A stretch of 5,743 bases of DNA from an uncultured Clostridia bacterium (GTDB taxonomy: Bacteria > Bacillota > Clostridia > UBA1381): positions 1 to 5,743 of the forward strand of contig CAJUFV010000174.1 in the NCBI GenBank assembly GCA_910585795.1, read 5' to 3'. The notes below the pieces were generated by a model. It did not search any database and had not been told where the DNA came from. It worked only from the letters and a program-made list of their open reading frames with translations. Positions within the stretch are counted from its first letter, which is position 1. Each line of letters opens with the position of its first letter. The translations under genes and the position numbers were made by a program. Of the stretch, positions 1-5,743 are shown in pieces.

Positions 1-1
1 A

Positions 2-619
2 CGGATAAAGAGAATGAGGGAGCTATTGGATATGGCATATCCTGATGTAAAATGTTCTCTTAATTATAAAACACCGGTGGAAATGCTTATTGCCACACAA
101 TTGTCGGCACAGTGTACAGATGCGCGTGTAAATATAGTGACAGAAACACTGTTTAAGAAATACAGGAGTGTTGAGGACTTTGCGGCTGCGGATTATGAGG
201 AATTATGTGAGGATATTAAGTCAGCAGGTTTTTACAGAAATAAGGCAAAAAATATCATTCTTTGCTGTCAGCGGCTTATAGATGTTTATGGGGGAGAGGT
301 TCCCGACACTATGGAGGATTTGACCAGCCTTGCCGGAACAGGCAGAAAAACGGCTAATCTTGTACTTGGAGATATATTTGGGAAGCCGGCTGTAGTAGTG
401 GATACGCATTGTAAACGAATCGCGAAAAGGATAGGCTTAACAACGAATGATGACCCTACAAAAGTGGAAATGGATTTAAGAAAAATTATTCCGCCGGATT
501 ATCAGCTTCGTATGTGTCATCAGTTTGTAGCTCATGGCCGCGCAGTATGTGCTGCGCGTAAGCCAAAATGTGCTGTATGCCCTGTGGCAGAGGTATGTAA
601 AAGCGCAGGAAAATGTTAG
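2..619 (+). CDS. nth: Endonuclease III (DNA glycosylase/AP lyase), probably lacking its first few codons at the window edge
   Basis: Base-excision repair enzyme that removes oxidised pyrimidines from DNA and cleaves at the abasic site. Numbering from the ATG at 14, the helix-hairpin-helix is at about 105-118 (LAGTG then RKTAN), with the catalytic lysine at 112 and the catalytic aspartate at 130 in VDTH. The C-terminal [4Fe-4S] ligands are C179, C186, C189 and C195, the family spacing C-x6-C-x2-C-x5-C. Each of these lies 8 residues earlier than in the 211-residue E. coli enzyme (K120, D138, C187), so the body aligns without gaps and about 8 N-terminal residues are missing if the ATG at 14 is used. 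The frame stays open to base 2 (codons for R, I, K, R) and no good ribosome binding site precedes the ATG at 14. The true start is therefore probably left of the window. The gene converges with the glycosyltransferase operon and ends inside a shared terminator palindrome. Identity is very secure; the start is not. Confidence 0.96.
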   Translation, partial: RIKRMRELLDMAYPDVKCSLNYKTPVEMLIATQLSAQCTDARVNIVTETLFKKYRSVEDFAAADYEELCEDIKSAGFYRNKAKNIILCCQRLIDVYGGEVPDTMEDLTSLAGTGRKTANLVLGDIFGKPAVVVDTHCKRIAKRIGLTTNDDPTKVEMDLRKIIPPDYQLRMCHQFVAHGRAVCAARKPKCAVCPVAEVCKSAGKC

Positions 620-664
620 AATATAAAAAGGAAACTATTTAAATAGTTTCCTTTTTATATTCTA
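617..664. terminator. Bidirectional intrinsic terminator, perfect 48-bp palindrome between convergent genes
   Basis: Every base from 617 to 640 pairs with 641 to 664, giving two 24-base arms with no mismatch. In RNA this gives a stem with GGAAACTA pairing to TAGTTTCC near the top, a small AU loop, a preceding A-tract and a following T-rich tract (CCTTTTTATATT). Because it is a perfect palindrome, both strands read the same, so it should act identically on nth transcripts and on the minus-strand operon. The outermost three bases of each arm are the TAG stop codons of the two genes. Intrinsic-terminator function is inferred from stem plus T-tract. Confidence 0.88.
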
Positions 665-2323
665 GTTTTTGTGCGTTACAGAATAATAATTACCAAACTG
701 TTTGAAATCATAGATATTTTCGTTAAAATATTTTTTATCATCTGATGTTATGACATATGAGGCATTTTCGGATGGGATTATATCTATGTCCTTTATACTG
801 CGGAATACATATTTATTCCGAAACGGAATTGAATTGAGGTCTGATTTACCCTGATAATATTCAGCATCAATTTCGTGATAGAATAGTGTAAGGATTTCAC
901 TTACATGGCTTGCTCCCTGATATTGACTGTCTGCTGTAATATAAATTTTGTCAGAATTCACAGCTTTCAGAGATGATACTGCATTTCCGAAATCTTTAAA
1001 AAAGTACATTTCCATAGAGTCAGCATATGATGTGAAATATGTTGATGTGAATATAATAAAGGCAGTAAGATATGCCGCGGATATCCCCCACTTTGAAAGA
1101 GGAAGCCATTTTATTGTGTAAGCAATGCCTATGCCTGCCATTATGATTATAGGAAAATAGATAATATTTATACGGTTTATATTTACTCCATTGGTTGTAA
1201 GTCCGCACCATAGGCCAGTCAGAAGAAAAATAAGCGCGAGAACAGCTCCGCCGGATTTTCTGTAATCCTTTATAAGACTTACAATTCCTGCTATAACGAA
1301 TGGCATAGAGAACAGATACATTGTGCCGAAATTTTCGATGTCATTCCATGGTAAATCTTTTTTTTGCAGCAGTGTAACATTCATAAGCGATTTAAAATTG
1401 GAAATGAGCTGACTTCCAATATTGTCTGAGAAAAATAAAATATCGTTTGAGCGTACACTGTCAGGGAAGAAAGGTATAGTAAAAAAAGGCGTTTTTATAG
1501 TGTCAAGCTTCAAAAAGTTGATTGCCATTGTGGTTATAAAAGGCCATGCAATAACAAGATATACAATAAGCGCTATTACAGCATCTTTTATAGAAAGCTG
1601 TTTTGTAATAAGCAGGTATATGCAGGCGGCAAGTAAAAATACAGGCATAGTATAAATTGAAATACCATAACAGTACATACATAGACCAAACATAATCATT
1701 GAAATGATAAGATACAATCTTTTTATCAGACCTTTATTGAGAAAATAAAGACCCATTATAAAGAATTGCGGATACAAATTACAATCAAGCGCCCAGCGGC
1801 TCTGTAGTATATGCCATGGATTTATTGCAGCGAAGAGACTGACTATAAGCGCTGTTGTTTTGCCAAATACATCTCTTATAAATAAATACAGGCATATAAG
1901 CGCGGCAAGGCTGGTAAGAAGCTGCGGCAAGCGTGCGGTTACAGAATTAAGACCGCCGATTTTTATAAACGGAGCCATAAGATATGATAAAAGCGCGCTC
2001 ATTTGACCATAACCCCATGCAGTAAGATGAACAGGATGCCACATTCCGTAGCGGTCTGTACCATAGTCAGCAAGAGCTTTTGCGTCAACCGCGGCCATTG
2101 CGCCATCTTGATTAAAGCCTCCAGGAACAGCCCCGAATTTATATATTCTAATAAAAAGCGCGGCAATTACTGTTACTGCAAGAATGATATTATACAATGT
2201 ATTAGAAAAGGATATTTGCTTAATATCCAAGTTGCCTGAATGCGTCTGAAGATAATTCTTGTAAACAGCGGCAATGCAGAGTATAATAGCAGTCCAAAGA
2301 AAAATATTATTCAGGATTACCAT
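662..2323 (-). CDS. Polytopic GT-C membrane glycosyltransferase, GT39/ArnT-like
   Basis: Predicted integral-membrane sugar transferase that would use a polyprenyl-phosphate-linked sugar on the outer face of the membrane; the acceptor is unknown. The 553-residue protein has about ten to twelve hydrophobic segments (first at about 4-20 and 44-60, last at about 390-430). The first large extracytoplasmic loop holds FNQDGAMAAVDA (70-81), where D73 is the candidate catalytic acid of the GT39/PMT fold. This is followed by GTDRYG (88-93). A second loop carries NPWHILQSRWALDCNLYP (168-185), typical of bacterial GT39 proteins. Residues from about 435 to 553 form a hydrophilic, probably extracytoplasmic C-terminal domain. 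The ATG has a good AAAGGAGA site at 2332-2339, and the gene overlaps the end of GT2-B by 17 bp, so translation is probably coupled. It is the last gene of the operon and its TAG lies in the terminator palindrome. Family assignment is firm at clan level; substrate and target cannot be read from sequence. Confidence 0.85.
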   Translation of the reverse strand: MVILNNIFLWTAIILCIAAVYKNYLQTHSGNLDIKQISFSNTLYNIILAVTVIAALFIRIYKFGAVPGGFNQDGAMAAVDAKALADYGTDRYGMWHPVHLTAWGYGQMSALLSYLMAPFIKIGGLNSVTARLPQLLTSLAALICLYLFIRDVFGKTTALIVSLFAAINPWHILQSRWALDCNLYPQFFIMGLYFLNKGLIKRLYLIISMIMFGLCMYCYGISIYTMPVFLLAACIYLLITKQLSIKDAVIALIVYLVIAWPFITTMAINFLKLDTIKTPFFTIPFFPDSVRSNDILFFSDNIGSQLISNFKSLMNVTLLQKKDLPWNDIENFGTMYLFSMPFVIAGIVSLIKDYRKSGGAVLALIFLLTGLWCGLTTNGVNINRINIIYFPIIIMAGIGIAYTIKWLPLSKWGISAAYLTAFIIFTSTYFTSYADSMEMYFFKDFGNAVSSLKAVNSDKIYITADSQYQGASHVSEILTLFYHEIDAEYYQGKSDLNSIPFRNKYVFRSIKDIDIIPSENASYVITSDDKKYFNENIYDFKQFGNYYSVTHKN

Positions 2324-3254
2324 CGTTTTTTTCTCCTTTTATAATTCGGCGTATAATGTAACGCGGACGATTTTTTGCTTCTTCATATATTTTTTTTATA
2401 TAAATACCTATGATTCCTATATTTAACATTGTAACGGAACCTATAATAAGCTGCAGGATAATAACAGTAGTAAAACCACTTTGAGCATGTCCGTTAAGTT
2501 TCATATAAAGAGTTTGTATAAACATTATTAAAAAGAAAAGTAAGAACATAATTCCAAAGCAGGAAGCAAAATATAGCGGTACTGAGGAATATGAAGTTAT
2601 GGCATTTATTGCAAGTCGAATAAGATTTTTTGCAGACCATTTTGATGTTCCTATTTCACGCTCAGAAACATCAAAATAAACCTGTGTTCTGCGAAATCCA
2701 ATCCATGAAGACATGCCGCGAAAAAATGTTTCTTTTTCAGGCAAGGAGCGCCATGCGTCGAGCGCGATTTTATCAAGTAAACGAAAATCGGAGGCGTTTT
2801 GTAAATCAATATCAGATATTTTTTTTAGGATACCATAAAAACTTTTTGCGCAGAAACGATATAATGGATTTTCCTTGATACGCGCATTTTTAACACCTTC
2901 AACCACCTCGTAACCTTCTTCACTCCACAAACGATACATCTCAGGAATAATTTCCGGCGGATGCTGCATATCAGAGTCAATACATATACAGCAGCCTCCG
3001 TTTACTGAATCAAGGCCGGCACATAAAGCGCTTTCCTTACCAAAGTTACGGCTTAGAGCTATAGCTGTTATGGTGTCATATTTTTTAGTGAGGTCAGTCA
3101 TTTCATTCCAGCTGTTATTTGTTGAACCGTCATCAACAAGTATTAATTCATATGGTATATTAGCTTTTTCTAACACTCCTATAGTCCGTTCTACGCCTAT
3201 CGCGATTTGGGATTCATTATAAATAGGCATAATTACTGAAAGCATTTTGTTCAA
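2307..3254 (-). CDS. Polyprenyl-phosphate glycosyltransferase, GT2 family, GtrB/DPM1-like (GT2-B)
   Basis: Predicted to move a sugar from a nucleotide donor to a polyprenyl phosphate at the cytoplasmic membrane face. With the TTG start chosen here it has 315 residues. It has a GT-A domain opening with SVIMPIYNES, VDDGST at 40-45, SRNFGKE at about 68-74 and the metal-binding D-x-D at 93-95 (DSDMQHPPE). FRGMSSWIGF and EREIGTSKWS follow at about 178-207, then two transmembrane helices at about 222-249 and 260-287, and a basic tail (NRPRYIIRR). The length and two C-terminal helices match the GtrB/DPM1-type branch. It sits between GT2-A and the GT39 protein, whose ribosome binding site lies within its coding end. 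The longest frame begins at a TTG at 3263, but the AGGAG abuts that codon. The TTG at 3254 is 9 bases from the site, and the first ATG (3245) is 18 bases away. The sugar is unknown. Confidence 0.9.
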   Translation of the reverse strand: MNKMLSVIMPIYNESQIAIGVERTIGVLEKANIPYELILVDDGSTNNSWNEMTDLTKKYDTITAIALSRNFGKESALCAGLDSVNGGCCICIDSDMQHPPEIIPEMYRLWSEEGYEVVEGVKNARIKENPLYRFCAKSFYGILKKISDIDLQNASDFRLLDKIALDAWRSLPEKETFFRGMSSWIGFRRTQVYFDVSEREIGTSKWSAKNLIRLAINAITSYSSVPLYFASCFGIMFLLFFLIMFIQTLYMKLNGHAQSGFTTVIILQLIIGSVTMLNIGIIGIYIKKIYEEAKNRPRYIIRRIIKGEKNDGNPE

Positions 3255-3263
3255 AATATTCAA

Positions 3264-3268
3264 CTCCT
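3264..3268 (-). promoter_or_regulatory. Ribosome binding site that decides the GT2-B start
   Basis: The minus strand reads AGGAG here, directly against the TTG at 3263 (no spacing), 9 bases before the TTG at 3254 and 18 bases before the ATG at 3245. Standard spacing favours the TTG at 3254. No other purine-rich site lies in the 42-bp gap downstream of GT2-A, which otherwise shows only AT-rich DNA and no terminator. Confidence 0.65.
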
Positions 3269-3305
3269 ATAATTAAATTTATCAGATTAATATTAGATTT
3301 TATGA

Positions 3306-4247
3306 TTAGTTATTGATTTCTTTAACTATATAAATAGGACGTTTTTTTGTTTCAAGATATGTTTTTGCCAGATATTGTCCTAAAATTCCGATGCAAAAGG
3401 TTTGTACTCCTGCAATAAGGAAGATTATGCAAACAAGTGACGGATAACCGGCAACTCTGTCTCCCCAGATAAGTGTTTTTGCTATTATTACTAAAATTAT
3501 AATGAAAGCTATCGCGCAAAACAAAAGACCGATGATTGACGCGATGGCAAGAGGCATTGTGGAAAATGCTGTTATTCCGTCAAGTGAATAGAGAAATAAT
3601 CCCCAAAATGACCATTTTGTTTCGCCGGCAACTCGTTCTGTATTTTCGAATTCCAGCCATTTTGTATTAAATCCGACCCAGCCAAATATACCTTTTGAAA
3701 AACGGTTATATTCACCCATATCTAGAATTGCGTCTACCATCTGACGCGTCATAAGACGATAATCACGAGCCCCGTCAACAATATCGGTATGTGATATTTT
3801 GTTTATAATTTTGTAGAAGCAGCGCGCGAAAAAAGAACGAACAGGCGGTTCGCCGTGGCGATTGACGCGCCGTGTTGCGGCACAGTCATAGCCGTCATTG
3901 ACTATGCTTTCATACATGGAGGACAGCATATACGGCGGGTCTTGTAAATCAGCATCCATAATAGCTATATAATCGCCTGCCGCCTGCTGGAGTCCTGCGT
4001 ACATGGCGGCCTCTTTGCCAAAATTACGTGAAAAAGCAACGTATGTAATACGTTCATCCTGCGAGGCATACGACTTGATGACTTGAAGTGTATTGTCCTT
4101 TGAGCCATCGTCAATAAAAACATATTCAAATTTAACATTATACTTGCCGGTCATAAGCTCTGATTGTGCTGTTATTGCCTCGTAGAAGCAGGGAATAGCT
4201 TGCGATTCATTATAGCATGGAACAATTATACTGATTAGTTTACACAT
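3306..4247 (-). CDS. Polyprenyl-phosphate glycosyltransferase, GT2 family, GtrB-like (GT2-A)
   Basis: Predicted to transfer a sugar from a nucleotide-sugar to polyprenyl phosphate, making a lipid-linked donor for an extracytoplasmic transferase. The 313-residue protein has a GT-A domain starting SIIVPCYNESQ, DDGS at 46-49, SRNFGKEAAMYAG at 73-85, and the D-x-D metal site at 98-100 in DADLQDPP. KGIFGWVGF (185-193) and GETKWSFWGL (208-217) follow, then two transmembrane helices (about 230-258 and 266-292). It ends with LGQYLAKTYLETKKRPIYIVKE, the characteristic tail of GtrB/CsbB-type proteins. The ATG at 4247 has GAGG at 4254-4257 with six-base spacing. That site immediately follows the ychF TGA, only 11 bp upstream, so the two genes are likely cotranscribed and translationally coupled. 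It resembles GT2-B in motif order but differs at many positions, including the D-x-D context (DADLQDPP against DSDMQHPP), so the two are old paralogues rather than a recent duplication. Confidence 0.92.
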   Translation of the reverse strand: MCKLISIIVPCYNESQAIPCFYEAITAQSELMTGKYNVKFEYVFIDDGSKDNTLQVIKSYASQDERITYVAFSRNFGKEAAMYAGLQQAAGDYIAIMDADLQDPPYMLSSMYESIVNDGYDCAATRRVNRHGEPPVRSFFARCFYKIINKISHTDIVDGARDYRLMTRQMVDAILDMGEYNRFSKGIFGWVGFNTKWLEFENTERVAGETKWSFWGLFLYSLDGITAFSTMPLAIASIIGLLFCAIAFIIILVIIAKTLIWGDRVAGYPSLVCIIFLIAGVQTFCIGILGQYLAKTYLETKKRPIYIVKEINN

Positions 4248-4258
4248 AGATTACCTCA

Positions 4259-5353
4259 TCATACATTAAATCGGAATAAAACAATATCTCCGTCTTTCAT
4301 AACATACTCTTTGCCCTCGCTCCTGACAAGACCTTTTTCTTTAGCGGCAGTCATAGAACCGCAGGACATTAAATCGTCATAGTGAACTACCTCTGCGCGG
4401 ATAAAGCCGCGTTCAAAGTCAGTATGGATTTTGCCTGCTGCCTGCGGAGCTTTTGTGCCGTTTGTAATAGTCCAGGCGCGAACCTCCGGTTCACCGGCGG
4501 TCAGATAACTAATAAGACCAAGAAGTGTATAGCTTGCCTTAATAAGTCTGTCAAGGCCGGATTCGTTCATATTAAGCTCTTCAAGGAACATTTGCTTTTC
4601 TTCACCGTCAAGCTGCGCGATTTCTTCTTCAATTCTTGCGCTTACAGGCATTACCTGCGAACCTTCTTTGGCGGCGAGCTCCTTTACTCGGTTTACAAAT
4701 TCATTATCATCAATGCCCTTTGAAAAGTCGTCTTCTGCCACATTAGCGGCATAGATTACGGGTTTCATTGAAATCAGGGCAATTTCTTTCATAATGGCCA
4801 TTTCATCGTCTGTATATTCAAGACTTCTTGCTGGAAGACCATCTTCAAGCGCTGTCTTTACTCTTTCAAGGAGCGCAAGCTCTGAAGCTAATGATTTATC
4901 GCCTTTCATGGCTTTTTTTGTACGGTCAATTCGTCTGTCTATCATTTCTGCATCTGAGAAAATAAGCTCAAGGCTAATTGTTTCAATATCGCGTATAGGG
5001 TCTATAGAGCCGTCAACGTGAGTAATATTTGCGTCTTCAAAGCAGCGTACAACGTGAACAATTGCGTCAACCTCACGGATATGCGACAGGAATTTGTTTC
5101 CTAAACCTTCGCCTTTAGAGGCGCCTTTTACAAGACCTGCTATATCAACAAATTCAATATACGCGTGTGTAACTTTTTTTGGGCTGTACATCTCGGAAAG
5201 CTTGTCCAGCCTTTCATCAGGTACATCAACGATACCAACATTTGGTTCAATAGTACAGAACGGATAATTGGCTGATTCCGCTCCTGCCTGTGTTATGGCG
5301 TTGAATAGGGTTGATTTGCCGACATTCGGTAATCCTACAATTCCTAATTTCAT
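4259..5353 (-). CDS. ychF: Ribosome-binding nucleotidase YchF (OLA1 family, Obg-related)
   Basis: Universally conserved P-loop NTPase of the Obg/YchF group; family members bind ATP in preference to GTP and associate with ribosomes. The 364 residues match the usual length of about 363. G1 is GLPNVGKS (7-14), and the G2-side segment NYPFCTIEPNVG (29-40) is hallmark YchF sequence. G3 is DIAGLVKGASKGEGLGN (70-86), with DIAG as usual in YchF. The G4 position is NVAE (204-207) instead of NKxD, which is the family's known reason for relaxed guanine specificity. G5 is SAR (238-240). A helical insert lies at about 130-190. A TGS domain occupies about 281-364, including RAWTITNGTKAPQAAGKIHTDFERGFIRAEV and ending DGDIVLFRFNV. 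The start is fixed by homology (MKLGIVGLPNVGKST). The AGGAG at 5366-5370 stands 12 bases away, rather far. It is the first gene of the operon, with two candidate promoters upstream, and its link to the glycosyltransferases is probably only positional. Confidence 0.98.
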   Translation of the reverse strand: MKLGIVGLPNVGKSTLFNAITQAGAESANYPFCTIEPNVGIVDVPDERLDKLSEMYSPKKVTHAYIEFVDIAGLVKGASKGEGLGNKFLSHIREVDAIVHVVRCFEDANITHVDGSIDPIRDIETISLELIFSDAEMIDRRIDRTKKAMKGDKSLASELALLERVKTALEDGLPARSLEYTDDEMAIMKEIALISMKPVIYAANVAEDDFSKGIDDNEFVNRVKELAAKEGSQVMPVSARIEEEIAQLDGEEKQMFLEELNMNESGLDRLIKASYTLLGLISYLTAGEPEVRAWTITNGTKAPQAAGKIHTDFERGFIRAEVVHYDDLMSCGSMTAAKEKGLVRSEGKEYVMKDGDIVLFRFNV

Positions 5354-5406
5354 CTTTTCTCATATCTCCTTTGTTTTGCATAGTTTCAGGCGCTTTAAAA
5401 GGGCAG

Positions 5407-5435
5407 TTTATACCATTTTTACACCATTTGTTCAA
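5407..5435 (-). promoter_or_regulatory. Proximal sigma-A-type promoter (P2) of the ychF operon
   Basis: On the minus strand, TTGAAC (5435-5430) and TATAAA (5412-5407) are separated by exactly 17 bases. TG-G immediately before the -10 gives an extended -10. Transcription would start near 5400, leaving a leader of about 47 bases that contains the AGGAG of ychF. Promoter activity is inferred from consensus match, spacing and position. Confidence 0.72.
5408..5429 (-). repeat. Tandem 11-bp direct repeat across the P2 spacer and -10
   Basis: The minus strand reads AAATGGTGTAA followed at once by AAATGGTATAA, differing at one position in eleven. The second copy includes the -10 hexamer start. The repeat period is close to one DNA helical turn, so a regulator could bind both copies on one face. 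It could equally be chance in AT-rich DNA. Confidence 0.5.
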
Positions 5436-5440
5436 TTGAA
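5431..5440. promoter_or_regulatory. Possible operator: 10-bp palindrome over the P2 -35
   Basis: TTCAATTGAA is a perfect 10-bp palindrome that overlaps the first five bases of the P2 -35 hexamer. The position would suit a repressor site, but short AT-rich palindromes are common, so this is only a candidate. Confidence 0.3.
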
Positions 5441-5446
5441 TTTTGC

Positions 5447-5518
5447 TCAAACTGATTTGACCTATCCCTTGACTTCGGGATTCTATTTATACTCTTTTTC
5501 TTGTTGTAAGAAAAAGAG
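5447..5518 (-). other. Structured leader of the distal transcript: three consecutive stem-loops
   Basis: In the order transcribed from P1 there are three hairpins. The first, at 5518-5492, has a perfect 11-bp stem (CTCTTTTTCTT with AAGAAAAAGAG) and a 5-base loop. The second, at 5481-5464, has a 5-bp stem (ATCCC with GGGAT) and an 8-base loop. The third, at 5460-5447, has a 5-bp stem (TCAAA with TTTGA) and a 4-base loop. None is followed by a T-tract on either strand, so they are not ordinary intrinsic terminators. I do not recognise a known riboswitch or T-box. Only transcripts from the distal promoter would contain them. Confidence 0.42.
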
Positions 5519-5534
5519 CGAATATAATATATAC

Positions 5535-5563
5535 ATTATATCACATTGACTATTTTTTTTCAA
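5535..5563 (-). promoter_or_regulatory. Distal sigma-A-type promoter (P1), near consensus, reading toward ychF
   Basis: On the minus strand, TTGAAA (5563-5558) and a perfect TATAAT (5540-5535) are separated by 17 bases. A TG-A just before the -10 adds an extended element. Transcription should begin near 5528, giving ychF an untranslated leader of about 175 bases. By consensus this is the strongest promoter in the window. It could alternatively drive a separate small RNA, but no terminator is visible before P2. Confidence 0.75.
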
Positions 5564-5743
5564 TAGCGACATTGCAAGTTGTCAGGCTATGGATAATAAA
5601 TAACTAAAATTTTTTGTGCCTCACGTTTTTTTGTATCTACGTATGGAAAAACAGGAGAATTTGTCATTACAGAATACAGAATTCAATATAGTGAATTGTG
5701 TATAAATATTTCAAAATATATATTTACAATTTTAATAAAATAT
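5564..5743. other. AT-rich intergenic DNA at the right edge, no gene supported
   Basis: This completes the gap of about 390 bp upstream of ychF. I find no coding region with a ribosome binding site and no RNA gene. The last 45 bases or so are extremely AT-rich. An AGGAG occurs on the + strand at 5653-5657, but the only codons at useful spacing are non-standard (ATT at 5666). That frame is open from 5600 to the window end, about 48 codons. A gene beginning at or beyond the right edge therefore cannot be excluded. Confidence 0.6.

Noticed and set aside
3306..4247. Recent tandem duplication of the two GT2 genes
   Set aside because: Only family motifs are shared; most other positions differ by eye and the start contexts are unrelated, so the paralogy is old.
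5247..5363. Minus-strand ATG at 5363, out of frame with ychF, starting a 38-codon frame just after the AGGAG
   Set aside because: It is only two bases from the ribosome binding site and runs through the YchF P-loop codons in another frame. The conserved YchF N-terminus fixes the ATG at 5353.
5492..5518. 11-bp hairpin considered as an intrinsic terminator
   Set aside because: The stem is almost all A-T and no T-tract follows on either strand (CGAATATAAT on +, TATAAATAG on -).
5501..5528. Plus-strand TATAAT at 5523-5528 as a divergent promoter
   Set aside because: The matching -35 (TTGTTG, 16-base spacer) agrees at only three positions. The TATAAT is a by-product of the alternating AT stretch around the P1 -10, and no + strand gene follows within the window.
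5610..5632. T-tract, GTGCCTCAC, T-tract considered as a bidirectional terminator
   Set aside because: Only a 3-bp GTG/CAC stem can form, too weak for termination.
5587..5667. 26-codon minus-strand frame starting at an ATG
   Set aside because: It has no ribosome binding site, no recognisable protein, and ends just upstream of the P1 promoter; this is expected by chance in a gap this long.
5661..5692. TTGTCA with TATAGT as a + strand promoter
   Set aside because: The spacer is 20 bases, outside the usual range, and there is no gene in view downstream.
5643..5705. 20-codon + strand frame from an ATG near the right edge
   Set aside because: It has no ribosome binding site upstream, is very short and has no recognisable sequence; the AGGAG in the area lies inside it.

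Overview
The window looks like a low-GC Firmicute chromosome, most likely an anaerobic gut-type member of the Clostridia. This is inferred from the AT-rich intergenic DNA, the AGGAG-type ribosome binding sites, the sigma-A-like promoters and the style of the proteins. No marker in the window fixes a genus. All five genes are intact-looking chromosomal genes. I see no mobile element, CRISPR array, tRNA or rRNA.

Layout. At the left edge, on the + strand, is endonuclease III (nth), whose first few codons probably lie outside the window. It converges on a four-gene minus-strand block, which in transcription order is ychF (YchF/OLA1 GTPase), a GtrB/DPM1-like GT2 glycosyltransferase (here GT2-A), a second and diverged GT2 of the same architecture (GT2-B), and a polytopic GT-C/GT39-type membrane glycosyltransferase. 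The gaps are 11 bp (ychF to GT2-A), about 40-50 bp (GT2-A to GT2-B) and a 17-bp overlap (GT2-B to GT39), so the block reads as one operon. The two convergent ends meet in a perfect 48-bp palindrome (617-664) that serves as a shared bidirectional terminator and contains both stop codons.

Upstream of ychF, about 390 bp at the right edge hold no convincing gene. They do hold two good sigma-A-type promoters reading into ychF. Between them are three consecutive small stem-loops that only the distal transcript would carry. A short palindrome and a near-perfect tandem 11-bp repeat sit on the -35 and -10 of the proximal promoter.

Function. The two GT2 enzymes probably each load a sugar onto a polyprenyl phosphate on the inner face of the membrane. 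The GT39 protein probably uses such a lipid-linked sugar outside the membrane to decorate a cell-envelope polymer or protein. This resembles the three-component glycosylation systems (GtrA/GtrB/Gtr-type, CsbB/GtcA/YfhO), but it has two donor-making enzymes and no GtrA/GtcA-like flippase in the window. YchF is a housekeeping nucleotide-binding protein and is probably in the operon by position rather than by pathway. I did not find a clearly new system. The most interesting features are the palindromic convergent junction, the paired GT2/GT39 cassette and the structured two-promoter leader.
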